Assembly (NCBI GenBank): GCA_008973525.1
Contig: WACJ01000057.1
Span: 992,001 to 1,056,000 of the forward strand
Length of the DNA: 64,000 bases
Origin: Stenopsyche tienmushanensis
Taxonomy: Eukaryota; Arthropoda; Insecta; Trichoptera; Stenopsychidae
Direction: 5' to 3'
Below, in pieces: positions 36,014 through 47,030 of the stretch. Position numbers and translations under genes: made by a program. How positions within the stretch are numbered: the first letter of the stretch is position 1; every line of letters begins with the position of its first letter. The notes below the pieces were generated by a model. It was given only the letters and a program-made list of their open reading frames with translations, ran no database searches and had not been told where the DNA came from.

Positions 36014-36060
36014 TATGTAGCATCTATGTTTAATTCATTTTAAAATTAACTCACTAATAA
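36014..36060 (+). mobile_element. PB-M element, right part after mariner B
   Basis: GCATCTATGTTTAATTCATT and TTAACTCACTAATAACT match the right end of PB-M copies at 5.8 and 27.7 kb. This completes the element started at 34403. Confidence 0.7.
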
Positions 36061-37073
36061 CTAAGAGCTAAAAGGCCATTTATGGTTTATTGATCATTTA
36101 TCTATCAAGTTCATTATGTTAAAAATCAATTGGAATATTTGTGTAGTGCAGCGAAGATCTGTCTCGATTTTTATCCCATTCCATGAAATCCATATTAGAC
36201 AACCCCTGGATGAATACATTTTTTGCATCCTTTTCAAACGGGATCTTCGAATAAAAACCCAAACAAAAAATCGTCGATATAAAATCCATGTAAGCAGGTG
36301 CTTCAACCACAAAACCATGCATGAACATCCCCAAACACGGGGTTGTTTTTTGTGGCAATTATTTAATTTGTGAGGATGCGTCAAACCATCGACAGTGTTT
36401 TTCTCACGCCAAATCCATTTTAAATATGATTAATCAATGAGCAATTTAATCTCAAATTATATAAACAACTCCGCCTTAAAATAAGATTGCTTCTAAATCC
36501 AAACGGGCATTGTTGTGTCAAAATTTCGATGCGTTCATATCGCAAATATTATGCATTTTTATCCGGATCTAGATTATTCCGCATTTCTAAAAATAAGGCA
36601 AATAATATATATATTTTTTTTAAAAAAAAGGCACACATACGTGTACGGAATTTGGGAAAAGGGTTCGCACGCATTCTAAATAGGAATGAATCAACAGTTT
36701 TCCAACCGGTTGCACAATTTACATAATCTTGATATGTCTATCCCGAAAAAAGTGATATTTATATCTGATTCGCTGTTAAGGGTGAAAGGAAGAAAAATTA
36801 ATTTTCACAAATAGGGGCTGAAATTTGAATTTTAGTGAAGGCCAGTGTGTATTCGTGTAAGGGTGGCTTTAATTGGGCATACATATTCGTCAGGCTTTAC
36901 GCTCTGATTCGTTTACAAAAACGATTTGTTCTTTGAAAAGGCTGAATTATTTCTGAAACAACTCCATATCCTGTATCATCCTATGGATTTTTTGATAACT
37001 AGTGAGCGTAATCAACTTTGAATGAAGACTTGATATTATAATGACCCAATCTCCCTGTGTTTAGCGTACGGAA
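36061..37073. other. No gene seen; one patch with overlapping frames
   Basis: At 36094-36384 three frames on two strands are open for 79-96 codons over the same 260 bp. None shows a known motif, and splice sites are not evident. The rest is AT-rich single-copy sequence. Confidence 0.35.
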
Positions 37074-37256
37074 TCAGTTCCCTGGTATATCGCCGACGAC
37101 GACATACCATACGATGGCGAAATCCGTGTCGCATTTCTAAAGCTCTACGTTAAAAAAATATGTACCAACATTTAGATTCAATCAAGGCAATGCTTAAACT
37201 CAATTTAAAAACTTAATTTAAATATACAGTTGCTTGACATAGACAACAGTCCCCTG
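37074..37256 (-). repeat. DR-el repeat copy 3
   Basis: CAGTTCCCTGGTATATCG at one end and CATAGACAACAGTCCCCTG at the other. Inverse of 31703-31928. Confidence 0.6.
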
Positions 37257-37275
37257 TTGGTAATGGTAATGGAAC

Positions 37276-37529
37276 ACCACGTCTTATTTAGCAGCATCCG
37301 AGTGCATCGATGCTCCAAATAAAAATGCAATTAAGCTCCTCTTTTGTCCTTGGACCAGTTCACAATTTGATGATCGCTTTTGCACTTTGAATGCAGCGAT
37401 GATGTCATTTTAATCTGCGTTTGTGCAAATATAGCAACAAATTCGATAAAAGGTTCATATTGATTTTATCGACCATTCAAATTTATCTAAATAGGGTTTT
37501 CCCAATCAGTTCGATCGGAGAACTCCCAA
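37276..37529 (+). repeat. Duplicated block D1, copy 1
   Basis: Aligns in the same orientation with 41525-41809: GTGCATCGATGCTCC, TTTGCACTTTGAATGCAGCG, ATGATGTCATTTT, and CAGTTCGATCGGAGAACTCC. It is shortened here by internal gaps. Each copy sits next to a DR-el repeat. Confidence 0.7.
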
Positions 37530-37829
37530 AAAATTTTATCAAAATATATTCGGCCTGCAATGAAATAATCGATTTAATAAGATGATTCAACGACCTATTT
37601 TACTCGTTTGTTGAAATTTACATAATCATGAAAGATTCGCCTGCAAAAATGTATGCTTAAGCGAATGATAACAGATATAGACGGGTATTTACCGTTCAAT
37701 CGATGAATTAATGCAGTGCTGCGAGTCGATTTGAAATTGAATTTCGCAATATTATGCAAGTGTATTTTATCGTAAATTAATGGCTTGTTTGATTTTAATA
37801 AATGTCCTTGGATGAGCCTAAATACATAT

Positions 37830-38048
37830 TAAAATATATGCATAAAAATGAATGTATGTTTGTGGTTTGTTGGTTTGTTCCGTATATGCTTCTATACCAT
37901 TCATCCGATTGCCATGAAACTTTGGGTAGTTCTTATGCGCATCTTCTTGAACGTTATAGAATTAGTACAGGCATTGTTTATATACGCAATTTGTTTTGCG
38001 AGACGTTTAGCGGATTCGCCATGTTAGCGCATATTGGTCTGGTAAAAT
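37830..38048 (-). repeat. ATATGCGCCAACATGG dispersed repeat, copy 3
   Basis: Inverse copy: CCATGTTAGCGCATATTGGT, GCAATTTGTTTTGCGAGACG, GCATCTTCTTGAACG, then CATCCGATTGCCATGAAACT and GGTTTGTTGGTTTGTTCCGT. The longest of the three copies. Confidence 0.55.
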
Positions 38049-38963
38049 GAAGTTTCAACCGGCGCTATACGTGGCCTGAAGTAATAAACAATGCAACGCA
38101 TTGTTTAAACCTTTATACAACACATTAAATAGATGTGTTCAAATAAATATAGAGTTTGACATGTTTTTTTGCATGTATAAAATTAAAGATGATGAGCATC
38201 ACAGTTTGTGCGGGCCGCAAGTATAGGGTTAAAAATATTTTCATCAAATGATGTCATCAGCTCGCCTCGGATCGATTATGTCTGTTATAAACACGTGGTC
38301 ATAAGACAAATTGGCATAATCTCAAACCATTCGCTTGAATAATGATGAAATTCAATTATGAAAAACGTTGTCGAATGATAATATAACCGCATGAAACGAT
38401 TAAACAGCGGATTCGACATAACGTGCATATCTAACCACAAACTATTATTGGATTTAATATTTCAGATTAAACGTCAGACATCAAAAATAGCGTGATCTCG
38501 CTGATTTACGACAGAACGAATCGGCCAAAAATTTGGAGCGGCGAGTGGCTATCAAAAAATAAAGACGCGTTCCGATCGTGGCTTAAACAATTCGATCGCA
38601 GCTCTTTATTTCATAATAAATCTAGGCAACAACTCATTAATAAACTGATTGTTAATCAAATGAATGATCATACATTATGTATATTCTCTTCCCCAACCCT
38701 TATTTTTGCATTATGACGCATGATCTGCATTCAGAACAAAGCCTGATACCCACTCACCGCACGTACTACGTGACTGTTTACGTGATGACGACGATGAGGA
38801 CATCGATTTAAACAGCTTCCGAATTGACGTAAGTCATTTTGCATCCGATTCCCGTAACCAAAATTTTCGGACACAATATCACCAAGAAGACTTCCCTTGC
38901 CTTTCTAAAAACACCCGCGTCCACCATGATATGTATTTGGTACACCATATGAAATTCTTAAAT
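38049..38963. other. No gene seen
   Basis: Single-copy sequence with no coding signal recognised. Confidence 0.4.
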
Positions 38964-39090
38964 ATTCTGAACTCCGTATCTATTACATTTCATATCGATA
39001 TTCCCATTATTAGAATCGAAGTGTAGTAAATACATCACCGGTGGGGAATGATTAATATAACAATTTGAAAACATATATGTACTGTATAAA
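38964..39090 (-). mobile_element. hAT-X element copy 5, short inverted fragment
   Basis: ATTCTGAACTCCGTATCTAT, GAAGTGTAGTAAATACATCA, CCGGTGGGGAATGATTAATA. Only the central family block is left. Confidence 0.65.
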
Positions 39091-39269
39091 TGTATACATA
39101 GATTCTTCCTGACATGGAAACAGATTAATGCATTCTGAATAGAATGAAATAAATGATATATCTGAAATATATGGATTGTTGGAAAATTTAAAATGCTTTG
39201 AAAACGTGGATAGATATTAGAAATTTGTTTAAATAATCTTAAAAACAAACAACGATTTTTTAATATGCA

Positions 39270-39990
39270 CTTGGTTCTTTTTTTATGCGAATTTGAAGTT
39301 ATGCGGTTTTAAAAAATAATGAAACCTATCCCTCACTAGTGCAAGTTACAACCGTTATAACGTATGTGTGTATAAGGCGATAGGCGAATGGAATCGTTTT
39401 TAAATCTGGCAAATCTTCTCAAAAGCTTAAGAATTGCATTTGTACGATTATCGAGTAGAATAGACTTTAATAAAGCAATCATAATATAAATATGTATTGT
39501 GTTTTTACGTATGTCAAATTTTATAAACTTTTTTTATGCGACTTTTGGTACATTGATTTGAAGTTATGCGGTTTTTAAAATTGATTAAACCTCACAGTCA
39601 GTTTTCTATGTAGTTCTAGTATTTTTATGTGCGACTCCCCGTAGAACGTATCTATCGCATAAAAACGCATAAAAAAGTGGTTTGGTACATTGATTTGAAG
39701 TTATGCGGTTTTTAAAATTGATTAAACCTCACAGTCAGTTTTCTATGTAGTTCTAGTATTTTTATGTGCGACTCCCCGTAGAACGTATCTATCGCATAAA
39801 AACGCATAAAAAAGTGTATTGGGTTTTTATTTATATAATTTTTTATTAACTTTTTTATGCGGTTTCAGTACATTCTATCACATCGATTTGAAGTTATGCG
39901 GTTTTTAAAATTGATAGCACCTCTCCCTTAGTTTTGTATTTAGTTCAAGTGTTTTTTTTATGCGAATCGTTGTTTGCAGTTTAAGCAAAA
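39270..39990 (+). mobile_element. GCG-M cluster with tandem units
   Basis: Four successive GCG-M-type units, each with TTTTATGCG...GAAGTTATGCGGTTTTTAAAA. The second and third (39544-39680 and 39681-39816) are identical along 136 bp. The fourth, from 39817, is diverged and slightly longer. Confidence 0.75.
39544..39816. repeat. Perfect 137 bp tandem duplication
   Basis: Two units with period 137 bp, identical by eye from TTTGGTACATTGATTTG to ACGCATAAAAAAGTG. Confidence 0.95.
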
Positions 39991-41524
39991 TATATGATAG
40001 ATATTTATTTTGAGACGCTGGAAATTCTCTAAAAAATGAAATCGGAGTGACTTAATCATCCTATTGATATTTACGTCAAAAATTATTAAAAACATCTCAA
40101 AAATATTGCGAAATAGACGTGCGAAATGCGTCAGCAATTTCTTTGACGTTTCCATAATTTCGATCGATGATGCAATGATAAGCCGATTTGGCGGAATTCC
40201 TATTTTTGCATAGATAATTTGATTCGATTATCATCAAACTTTCAACAGAGATTTCATCGAGAAGGATATTTTGCATCATATAACATATAATGCGCGGATT
40301 ACTCATATAAGCAGGTTTAGGCATGAAGAGTGTTATTTATATCGTAATCATTTCTCTAATAGTATTTTTATCAATTCGCATACAATGGTCATTCGTTGTA
40401 ATTAAAAAAAAAACATATTATCTCATTGATATTATATAATTAATCTCCTTATCGGCATCTCAATTCGTACGATTGTATTTTATATAATTGCCACGCATTT
40501 CCAGACCAGTGTTTTGGTGTCCAAGAAAACTATGCCTGTCATAAATCATGAGAGCATCTAGATGTTTCTATTCTAAGGAGGTTTTCGATACAATGTGGAA
40601 AAAAAACCCAAGAATCTTATCTATAGAATGTTTGAACAAACACATGTAGCGTGTTTGCTTTCGCTAGTTTGAATACTATGGATTTTCCAAGATCGCATCA
40701 TTTCCTTTGTGGATTCAAGATTTTAATTTAAGCCCTCGGCTTCTTCTATCTGACATGTATAAAGCCTTCCCGAAGAAGGATTAAGATCGTGCAAATAGCT
40801 GGGCCACAATTACGAGATCTTGAATCATATTTGTATTTGCATATCATAAAACAGACATGGCACTAAATTAGATGCTACCACCTTGTGGACTTAAATATGT
40901 ATTCTGGACTAGAGCTCAAATGCTTGTTTAATAAAGATGATCTGATTTTTAGCTATCAACAACATTGGCATATGCCAATAGGGCGACAGTGAGGAACAAT
41001 TTGGTCTTATCACGAGATAAATGCTTAGAATAACACCACAGTCTATTGTCATAACAATTTATAAATCCAATATCGAATGAATCGCGAAGATAAAATAAGC
41101 AGAGCTTGAGTTTAATACTTTATTTTGAAACATTTTGTAATTAAAAATGTAATGTTTATGTCCATTTATAATCAAAGGGAGATGAACAATTCGGAAGCCT
41201 TCGATAAAAGTATAAATTATTATATGCTTCGTAGTTAGCTTTAAAAGCTCTCAACGTTCATAATTCAATATTCCTATGGCAAGTATGAAAAAATTGGATA
41301 ACGCCAAAGTAGACAATATACACTTTGCCCGTGGCACAAAACAATACCTATTTGTTACCCGCAATATGTTCGCAAAATTGCTCGCATTGAAGCTTCTTGA
41401 CCGCTTTTTTTCGTATCGCAATTTTTCTGGACTTTCTGTTTGATTAAATCTCTAATTGCATCTCCAGGATGCTCTCCACGGGAAGCGCTATTGTTTGCTC
41501 AAAATGGGATGTAATGGAATTAAG
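39991..41524. other. No gene seen
   Basis: Single-copy, AT-rich. No motif-bearing frame. Confidence 0.4.
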
Positions 41525-41809
41525 CGCCACATTTTATTTTGCAGCAGCCGTGTGTGCATCGATGCTCCTAATAAAAATGCAATTAATGCAATGGCTACCG
41601 GTCGCTGGGATAATGAAAGATCCTCATTTGCCCTTGGACCATTTCAGAATTTGTCCAATGCTTTTGCACTTTGAATGCAGCGATGATGTCATTTTGATCA
41701 GCGTTTGTGCAAATCCAGCGACAAATTCGAACGACGCGTCGATAAAATCCGCATAGATTTTATCGACCGTTCATATTTATCTAAATCAGTTCGATCGGAG
41801 AACTCCCAA
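41525..41809 (+). repeat. Duplicated block D1, copy 2
   Basis: Same-orientation match to 37276-37529, with extra segments (AATGCAATGGCTACCGGTCG; AACGACGCGTCGATAAAATC). The open frames across it are not shared with copy 1, so the block is not coding. Confidence 0.7.
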
Positions 41810-41854
41810 TTATTTTTTCAAAAAATCTTTGGCTTTCAATGCCAAAACATCCGC

Positions 41855-42027
41855 CAGTCCCCTGGTATTTTTTAGTTTATATTATATATTTTATTTATAT
41901 GTTAGAAAATTTACTTTGTTAAAATAGATGAGTATTCCCTGTGCTCACCAAAAAAAAAAAAAATTCTACTTGAACCATATTTTTCATTTAAATACACAGT
42001 CACCTGACATACACAACAGTCCCCTGT
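41855..42027 (-). repeat. DR-el repeat copy 4
   Basis: CAGTCCCCTGGTATTTTTTA at the left, ACACAACAGTCCCCTG at the right: the same 10 bp string directly repeated at both ends. Confidence 0.6.
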
Positions 42028-42097
42028 ATCAATTTTTCCATAAAATGCTTTCCTAAAGCAATTTTGTCAGTCCAGTTAACTGCGAAACACTTATATA

Positions 42098-42792
42098 TTA
42101 GTTTGTCCCATAAGTTTCTTTCGTTTTCGTATTAAGAAAAAAATAGACAATAATTTGTATTACATCAAAATTTATTCAATAATATATGATCCATTCTATT
42201 CTATTACTTTTCTCCATCTCTCCAGAAGCCTCATAATGCCTTCTTGCCAAAATTTCCCCGATTTGTTGGCAAAATATTGATCAAGGTACATTTTTATATC
42301 ATTTATGACACATGAGGCCTGGAGTTATCGTCATGAAAAACAACGCATCGTCTGTTCGCTAATTCTGGTCGTTTTTTGGCAATTGCATCATTAGATTGTC
42401 TACTTGGAAACAATATTTTGTTTAGTTGATCGTTTCACCTTGCTGAAGTAGCTCATAATAAACTATCCTCTTCTAGTCCCACCAAATGCATAGCAAAACT
42501 TTTTTTGGATGTAGGCCATGTTTAGCTACAGTTAAAGCTTCTGTACCCTTGGTCCAAGACCATTTACGTTGGATATTCTCATAGAGTATCCAACTTTCAT
42601 CTCCAGTGACAAGTCTTTTCAAAAAAGGTTGGCTATTATGTCGCTGGAGAAGAAGATCGCATGTTGAAACACGCTGGAGTTAAACGATTGACGTAGCCCA
42701 ATTTTGTCAGATGATTATGGCCTGATTTTCTTCAACCATGGCTATGATTAGATCTGTATTCTTTTGCGAAAGAAACTTATAGGACAGCCTAA
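42098..42792 (-). mobile_element. Mariner element C, internally deleted, unsplit
   Basis: Ends TTAGTTTGTCCCATAAGTTT and AAACTTATAGGACAGCCTAA with TA on each side. It retains GGATATTCTCATAGAGTATC and the W-W-D-W catalytic segment on the minus strand. About 695 bp remain, so it is a deletion derivative. It keeps the unoccupied versions of both sites that hAT elements entered in copies A (about 42385-42396) and B (ACGATTGA at 42684-42691). Confidence 0.9.
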
Positions 42793-43407
42793 TATTTAAC
42801 AATATTTGTACAACCACAATATATTTAATATCGCACCATAGTCATGTAATTGCATAACACTTTCAGATAACAAGAACGGAAAAACATCTCGATCGTCTAT
42901 AAATTTGACACAGTCTTATTTAGTATTAAAAAACAATACATTTCCAATCTGTTGTGAATATCGAACGGCGATAAGGAGAAAAGTTTGTATTGTTTGCAAT
43001 TTAGTCTTCAATTTAGAGACATATCCAAAACAATATAAGTGTTGAATCATCGGCCATTTGCATATCTACGAAATGGAAGATAAAAGGAAAGTCTTAAAAA
43101 TACCACTTCAGAGTTATCACACAAATACACGGTCGAACATAATTTATGTCGTGCAATAAAATATTGATACAATGGGGGGCCCAATGGGGGTGAATGAGAT
43201 ATTAAAAATGACAGAGGATTGTCGTTTACATATATAGTACAATTTTAAATAATTTAATAATAATGTGCAGATCATGAGATTTTCATATCATAAAATGTTG
43301 TTAGAAAGATCTTTACTGGCATCCCTTAACAAATTAACATCCATTGTATATTTAATATCAACTTTTAATTAATATTTCGTCAGCGATGTTTGACATTCAT
43401 TTAGCGA
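42793..43407. other. No gene seen
   Basis: AT-rich single-copy sequence; no feature recognised. Confidence 0.4.
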
Positions 43408-43490
43408 ACGGTTCCGGCTGCTATCCGAAGTCGGACATTATAAAAATAGTCGACATTGACAGGCAATGTCTTAAAATTATGCTAATATTG
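43408..43490 (+). repeat. TCCGAAnTCGGA repeat, isolated copy
   Basis: GGCTGCTATCCGAAGTCGGA, ATAGTCGACATTGACAGGCA, then TTATGCTAATATTGAATGTC. Same order of blocks as in the cluster at 46490-46780. Confidence 0.55.
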
Positions 43491-43540
43491 AATGTCTGTA
43501 TTGAAAATGCATTTTAGCAAATGATATTCTATAAAGACAT

Positions 43541-43998
43541 AGTAGTAATATATCATAATTAATCGTTGCATATAATCTATCTAGATTCAAACAAATTCAG
43601 TCGCTATTTTCAAGCGTTTATAATGATTTTTGTTGTAATTTCGTTCATTGTTTCCATATACAAATGCTGAAAGACTATGCTTTAAATATCTGCATACATT
43701 AATTGCGAATTTTCATATTGCAGCAGATATTTTTATCAATATTTAAACAAATTCGATAATTGCTTATCTATGAATGATTATTCCAAAATCCAGATAAGCA
43801 ATATTTACCTTATCAAATACATTCACCAGCTTCCGGATTATACGGACAATTGCATCAATATTCAATCCTTGCATGGCACAAATCAAATTAATCTTCTTTA
43901 GTATGCAATTTGCATATTTAATGCAGTATTTGCCATGCGACTCCATAGAAAAAATATGTATTTTTTCAGCTGCATGCCAGAATCTAGCAGATTTATCG
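43541..43998 (+). repeat. Duplicated block D2, copy 1
   Basis: Aligns in the same orientation with 44657-45058: TTTCGTTCAT, TATCAATATTTAAACAAA, GAATGATTATTCCAAAATCC, CGGATTATA and GAATCTAGCAGATTTAT. Strongly diverged, AT-rich, non-coding. Confidence 0.75.
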
Positions 43999-44656
43999 CA
44001 ATTAATTAAATATAGACATCAGCATACCGCCGAATAAAACTTCGATCATATGAATTTTTTCCGGGAACATGCTATTTTGTCGTGTTCATTTAAAATATTG
44101 ACCGCAATCGGCACCATGGCTAAATTATGCTAAACGTTAAATGAAAACATCGGAAATGCGGTTACATTTTTAGCGTAGTTGTCTTTACATGCTTTGTAAT
44201 CGAATCTCAAGCACGTTCCCATCCTTTAACGGGATATTTAAAATGATATCATCATCAATATTGTAAGGAAGTATTTGATTTGAAGCCGAAGAAATGTCAT
44301 CAATACTTTATAGTCCGGCGTTGACTTTAGCTTGAAAAAAAGTCGTATAAACATGATATAAATGTAAATTTATTTCTTAATATGATAGAACATACATATT
44401 TCAATAATTCAATCGAAAAAAATATGCATAAATGTCATCCATCTGCAAAATATAGCAAATTATCCATTATATAAAAATGATTTGGGTTTTGTTTGTAGTG
44501 TTAAAGATCGACGTAAATACACATTATTTATAATTTACAGGAAGCCTTATCTATGAGACTAATCCAAATTCTTTCCAGTTTGTACTTTGTAAATATTTTG
44601 AAATTGCTACTAGTCAATAACAATTATGATTCATTGCGTGTTTACTAAAAAAAAAT

Positions 44657-45058
44657 ATAATAGTAATCTATCATAAATTATTTTCATATGTAATCTGTCT
44701 AAATTCGAAGAAATCCGTGGCTATTTTTCTGTGTTAAAATATATTGTTGATACAATTTCGTTCATATCTGAAAATGCTGAATGTTTATGTTTCAAATGCT
44801 CGTATACAATAGTTGCAAATTTTCACAAGGCAACGGAAGTTATTATCAATATTTAAACAAACTCAATTTTATCTGCGAATGATTATTCCAAAATTCCGAT
44901 AAGCGATATTTGCGCTTTTCAAATATATTCACCGGCTTCCGGATTATATGAGCGATTGTGCCAATATTCAATGCCTAAAATTACATATTTAATGAATAAT
45001 TTGCCCTACGATTCGATAGGAAAAATCCGCATTTTTCAACCGAATCTAGCAGATTTAT
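44657..45058 (+). repeat. Duplicated block D2, copy 2
   Basis: Partner of 43541-43998, starting 1.1 kb further on. Similarity is spread along the whole block with gaps. An open frame at 44956-45144 in this copy is not kept in copy 1. Confidence 0.75.
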
Positions 45059-45669
45059 GGACACAAAAATATTGGTATAAATTCAATTATGTACATTTCC
45101 TCGGAAATCGCTTGATAAAATTCCTATTTATAAATATGCCCTAATGCTTGGGCTCAGCAAATGATTGGCGCAATAATTTGAACGACCCAATACGTCATCG
45201 ATGGACGCATATTAACGTGTTTTTATTGTGCGATTCGAATACGTTGTGCTGGATAAGAATGCCACGTTTATCCTTAATATTTAAAAATAAAACATTCGGC
45301 AAATAAGCATTTGCAAAAGCAGAAAAATAGCCATAACGTTAACAAGTCACGTTATTTTTGTCGCATGTTCGTATGTTGGACGGACACCATTTTGAATCCA
45401 GACAGATCGATAATCATATCGATCGATTTAAATCCTATTAAAGATCCATTATAAATGTTTATGGTGTTAGCATATCGTGTTAACAATTTACTAAGGAAAA
45501 CCGATTAAATTAATTTATGTTTTAAAATAATATACAAAGATAGTACCAAAACTAACCGACATAACGTATAGATCGCGGTTATGATAGAATGTATCTAGAC
45601 GCTATGTTGCTTCCGTGCTCGTACAGATCGCAGAAAATGCCGCAAAAAGCCCTAAAAGAGGACGGAGAA

Positions 45670-45810
45670 GGTTTGTATGTCCAATCGGTCCGCTTTTCGG
45701 ACCGCTGATATGACGAATGAGCGTCTCGCGATCGGATGCCATACCTACATGTCTACAGAATGATTGCAAACTCTTATTATGAAACAAAGTTGTCCAAAGA
45801 AGACTGATGC
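45670..45810 (-). mobile_element. hAT-W-type internal fragment
   Basis: TGTCCAATCGGTCCGCTTTT, GCTGATATGACGAATGAGCG, ATCGGATGCCATACC, and AAGAAGACTGATGC. Inverse of the core inside 28122-28611. Confidence 0.6.
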
Positions 45811-46489
45811 ATATAAAAGGGGTCGATAGAGAAAATACTTGGGAGCCCATAATTTAGACGAACATCATTAGAATAGGATTATATAAACAGGAATAAATAA
45901 GTGGCAAGAGTTTGATTCAAATATAACCCGGAATTTGCTGTACAAATTTATTGGTGATCTATAAAAGTACAAATTTAGTATCTTATTTTTCTACATTAGA
46001 AAAGAAAATATCTATCGGATAGGAAGCTTCTTGATCCTCTGGATCCTTCTAGACTCAATCAAAGACTTTAGTCTTATTCAGAATAGCATCAATAAACTGT
46101 GCATAGAGTCTCCTCAAGATTTTATTCGATTTCACGCTTTCGTTTACGCAAAAAAACGAATAATTATGCGTTGCGCAACAGAAGATGCTACATCTCGCTT
46201 TCATTCTTCAATGACGGGATCAAAAGGCTTCCAATTTATTGAAATTTCATTAATCTCGAAACAATTCAGAAATTTACATGAAAAACAATACAAAAAGACC
46301 TATCATGAGTTATTAAATCCCCATAACTCAATGAGAAGACCATTATTGTGCTGTGAGACTAATTATTCAACATCTTTATAAGCAGGCCTACAGACAAACA
46401 TAAGCTGCCTCGTTATTATAATCTTATTTTATATTGAATTATAATTAATATTTAATAATCGACGTTTGAGGAATATAATTGAATCTGGG

Positions 46490-46780
46490 TTACCGTAGCT
46501 GTCCGAATGTGGACCTCTTCAAAATAGTCCGCATCGACGTTGATAAAATGCATCTAATTGCGCAGAAAATTTAAAGGGGAAAACAAGATAACAATACGAG
46601 CGCAACAGCTGCTGTCCGAATTTGGGCGCTTTTAAAAAGTCCGCTTTGACAGGTCATCTCATATGAAGTTTATAAAAACTGAATGTCGTTAAGGCCTATA
46701 TTACTTATGCCAGCGTTGCTATCCGAATTCGGACATTTTCGAAACATTGACATATCATATTATTGTTATAATCGACATGT
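46490..46780 (+). repeat. Cluster of three TCCGAATTCGGA repeat units
   Basis: Units start near 46495, 46605 and 46710 (about 110 bp apart). Cores are GTCCGAATGTGGACC, GTCCGAATTTGGGCG and ATCCGAATTCGGACATTTTC. The first two are followed at similar distance by AGTCCGC...TTGA blocks; the third by ACATTGACATATCAT. The third contains a perfect 12 bp palindrome. Confidence 0.65.
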
Positions 46781-46929
46781 ACTCTCAACTTTATTTTCCA
46801 GTCATTCGTTTAATTAAAATTAATTAACATTTATTTATACTTAAACAAGATATTTTCATGGAATTATTTACAGAAAACTTTATATGAAAATCTATTTTGG
46901 CGAATATTTGACCATGAAATGTTTATTTG

Positions 46930-47030
46930 AAAAATTAAGCCACAAGGATTGAAATGAGGTCCGCCCAAAAAAAAAAAAAAATGTTCAGGAGGGGATCCGC
47001 GAAAGAAATTTTGCTCAAGAGCCGTTGTTC
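46930..47030 (+). mobile_element. hAT-like terminus fragment
   Basis: GAGGTCCGCCCAAAAAAAA, GGAGGGGATCCGCGAAAGAA, TTTTGCTCAAGAGCCGTTG. Same layout as 6060-6215 with fewer internal units. Confidence 0.35.
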
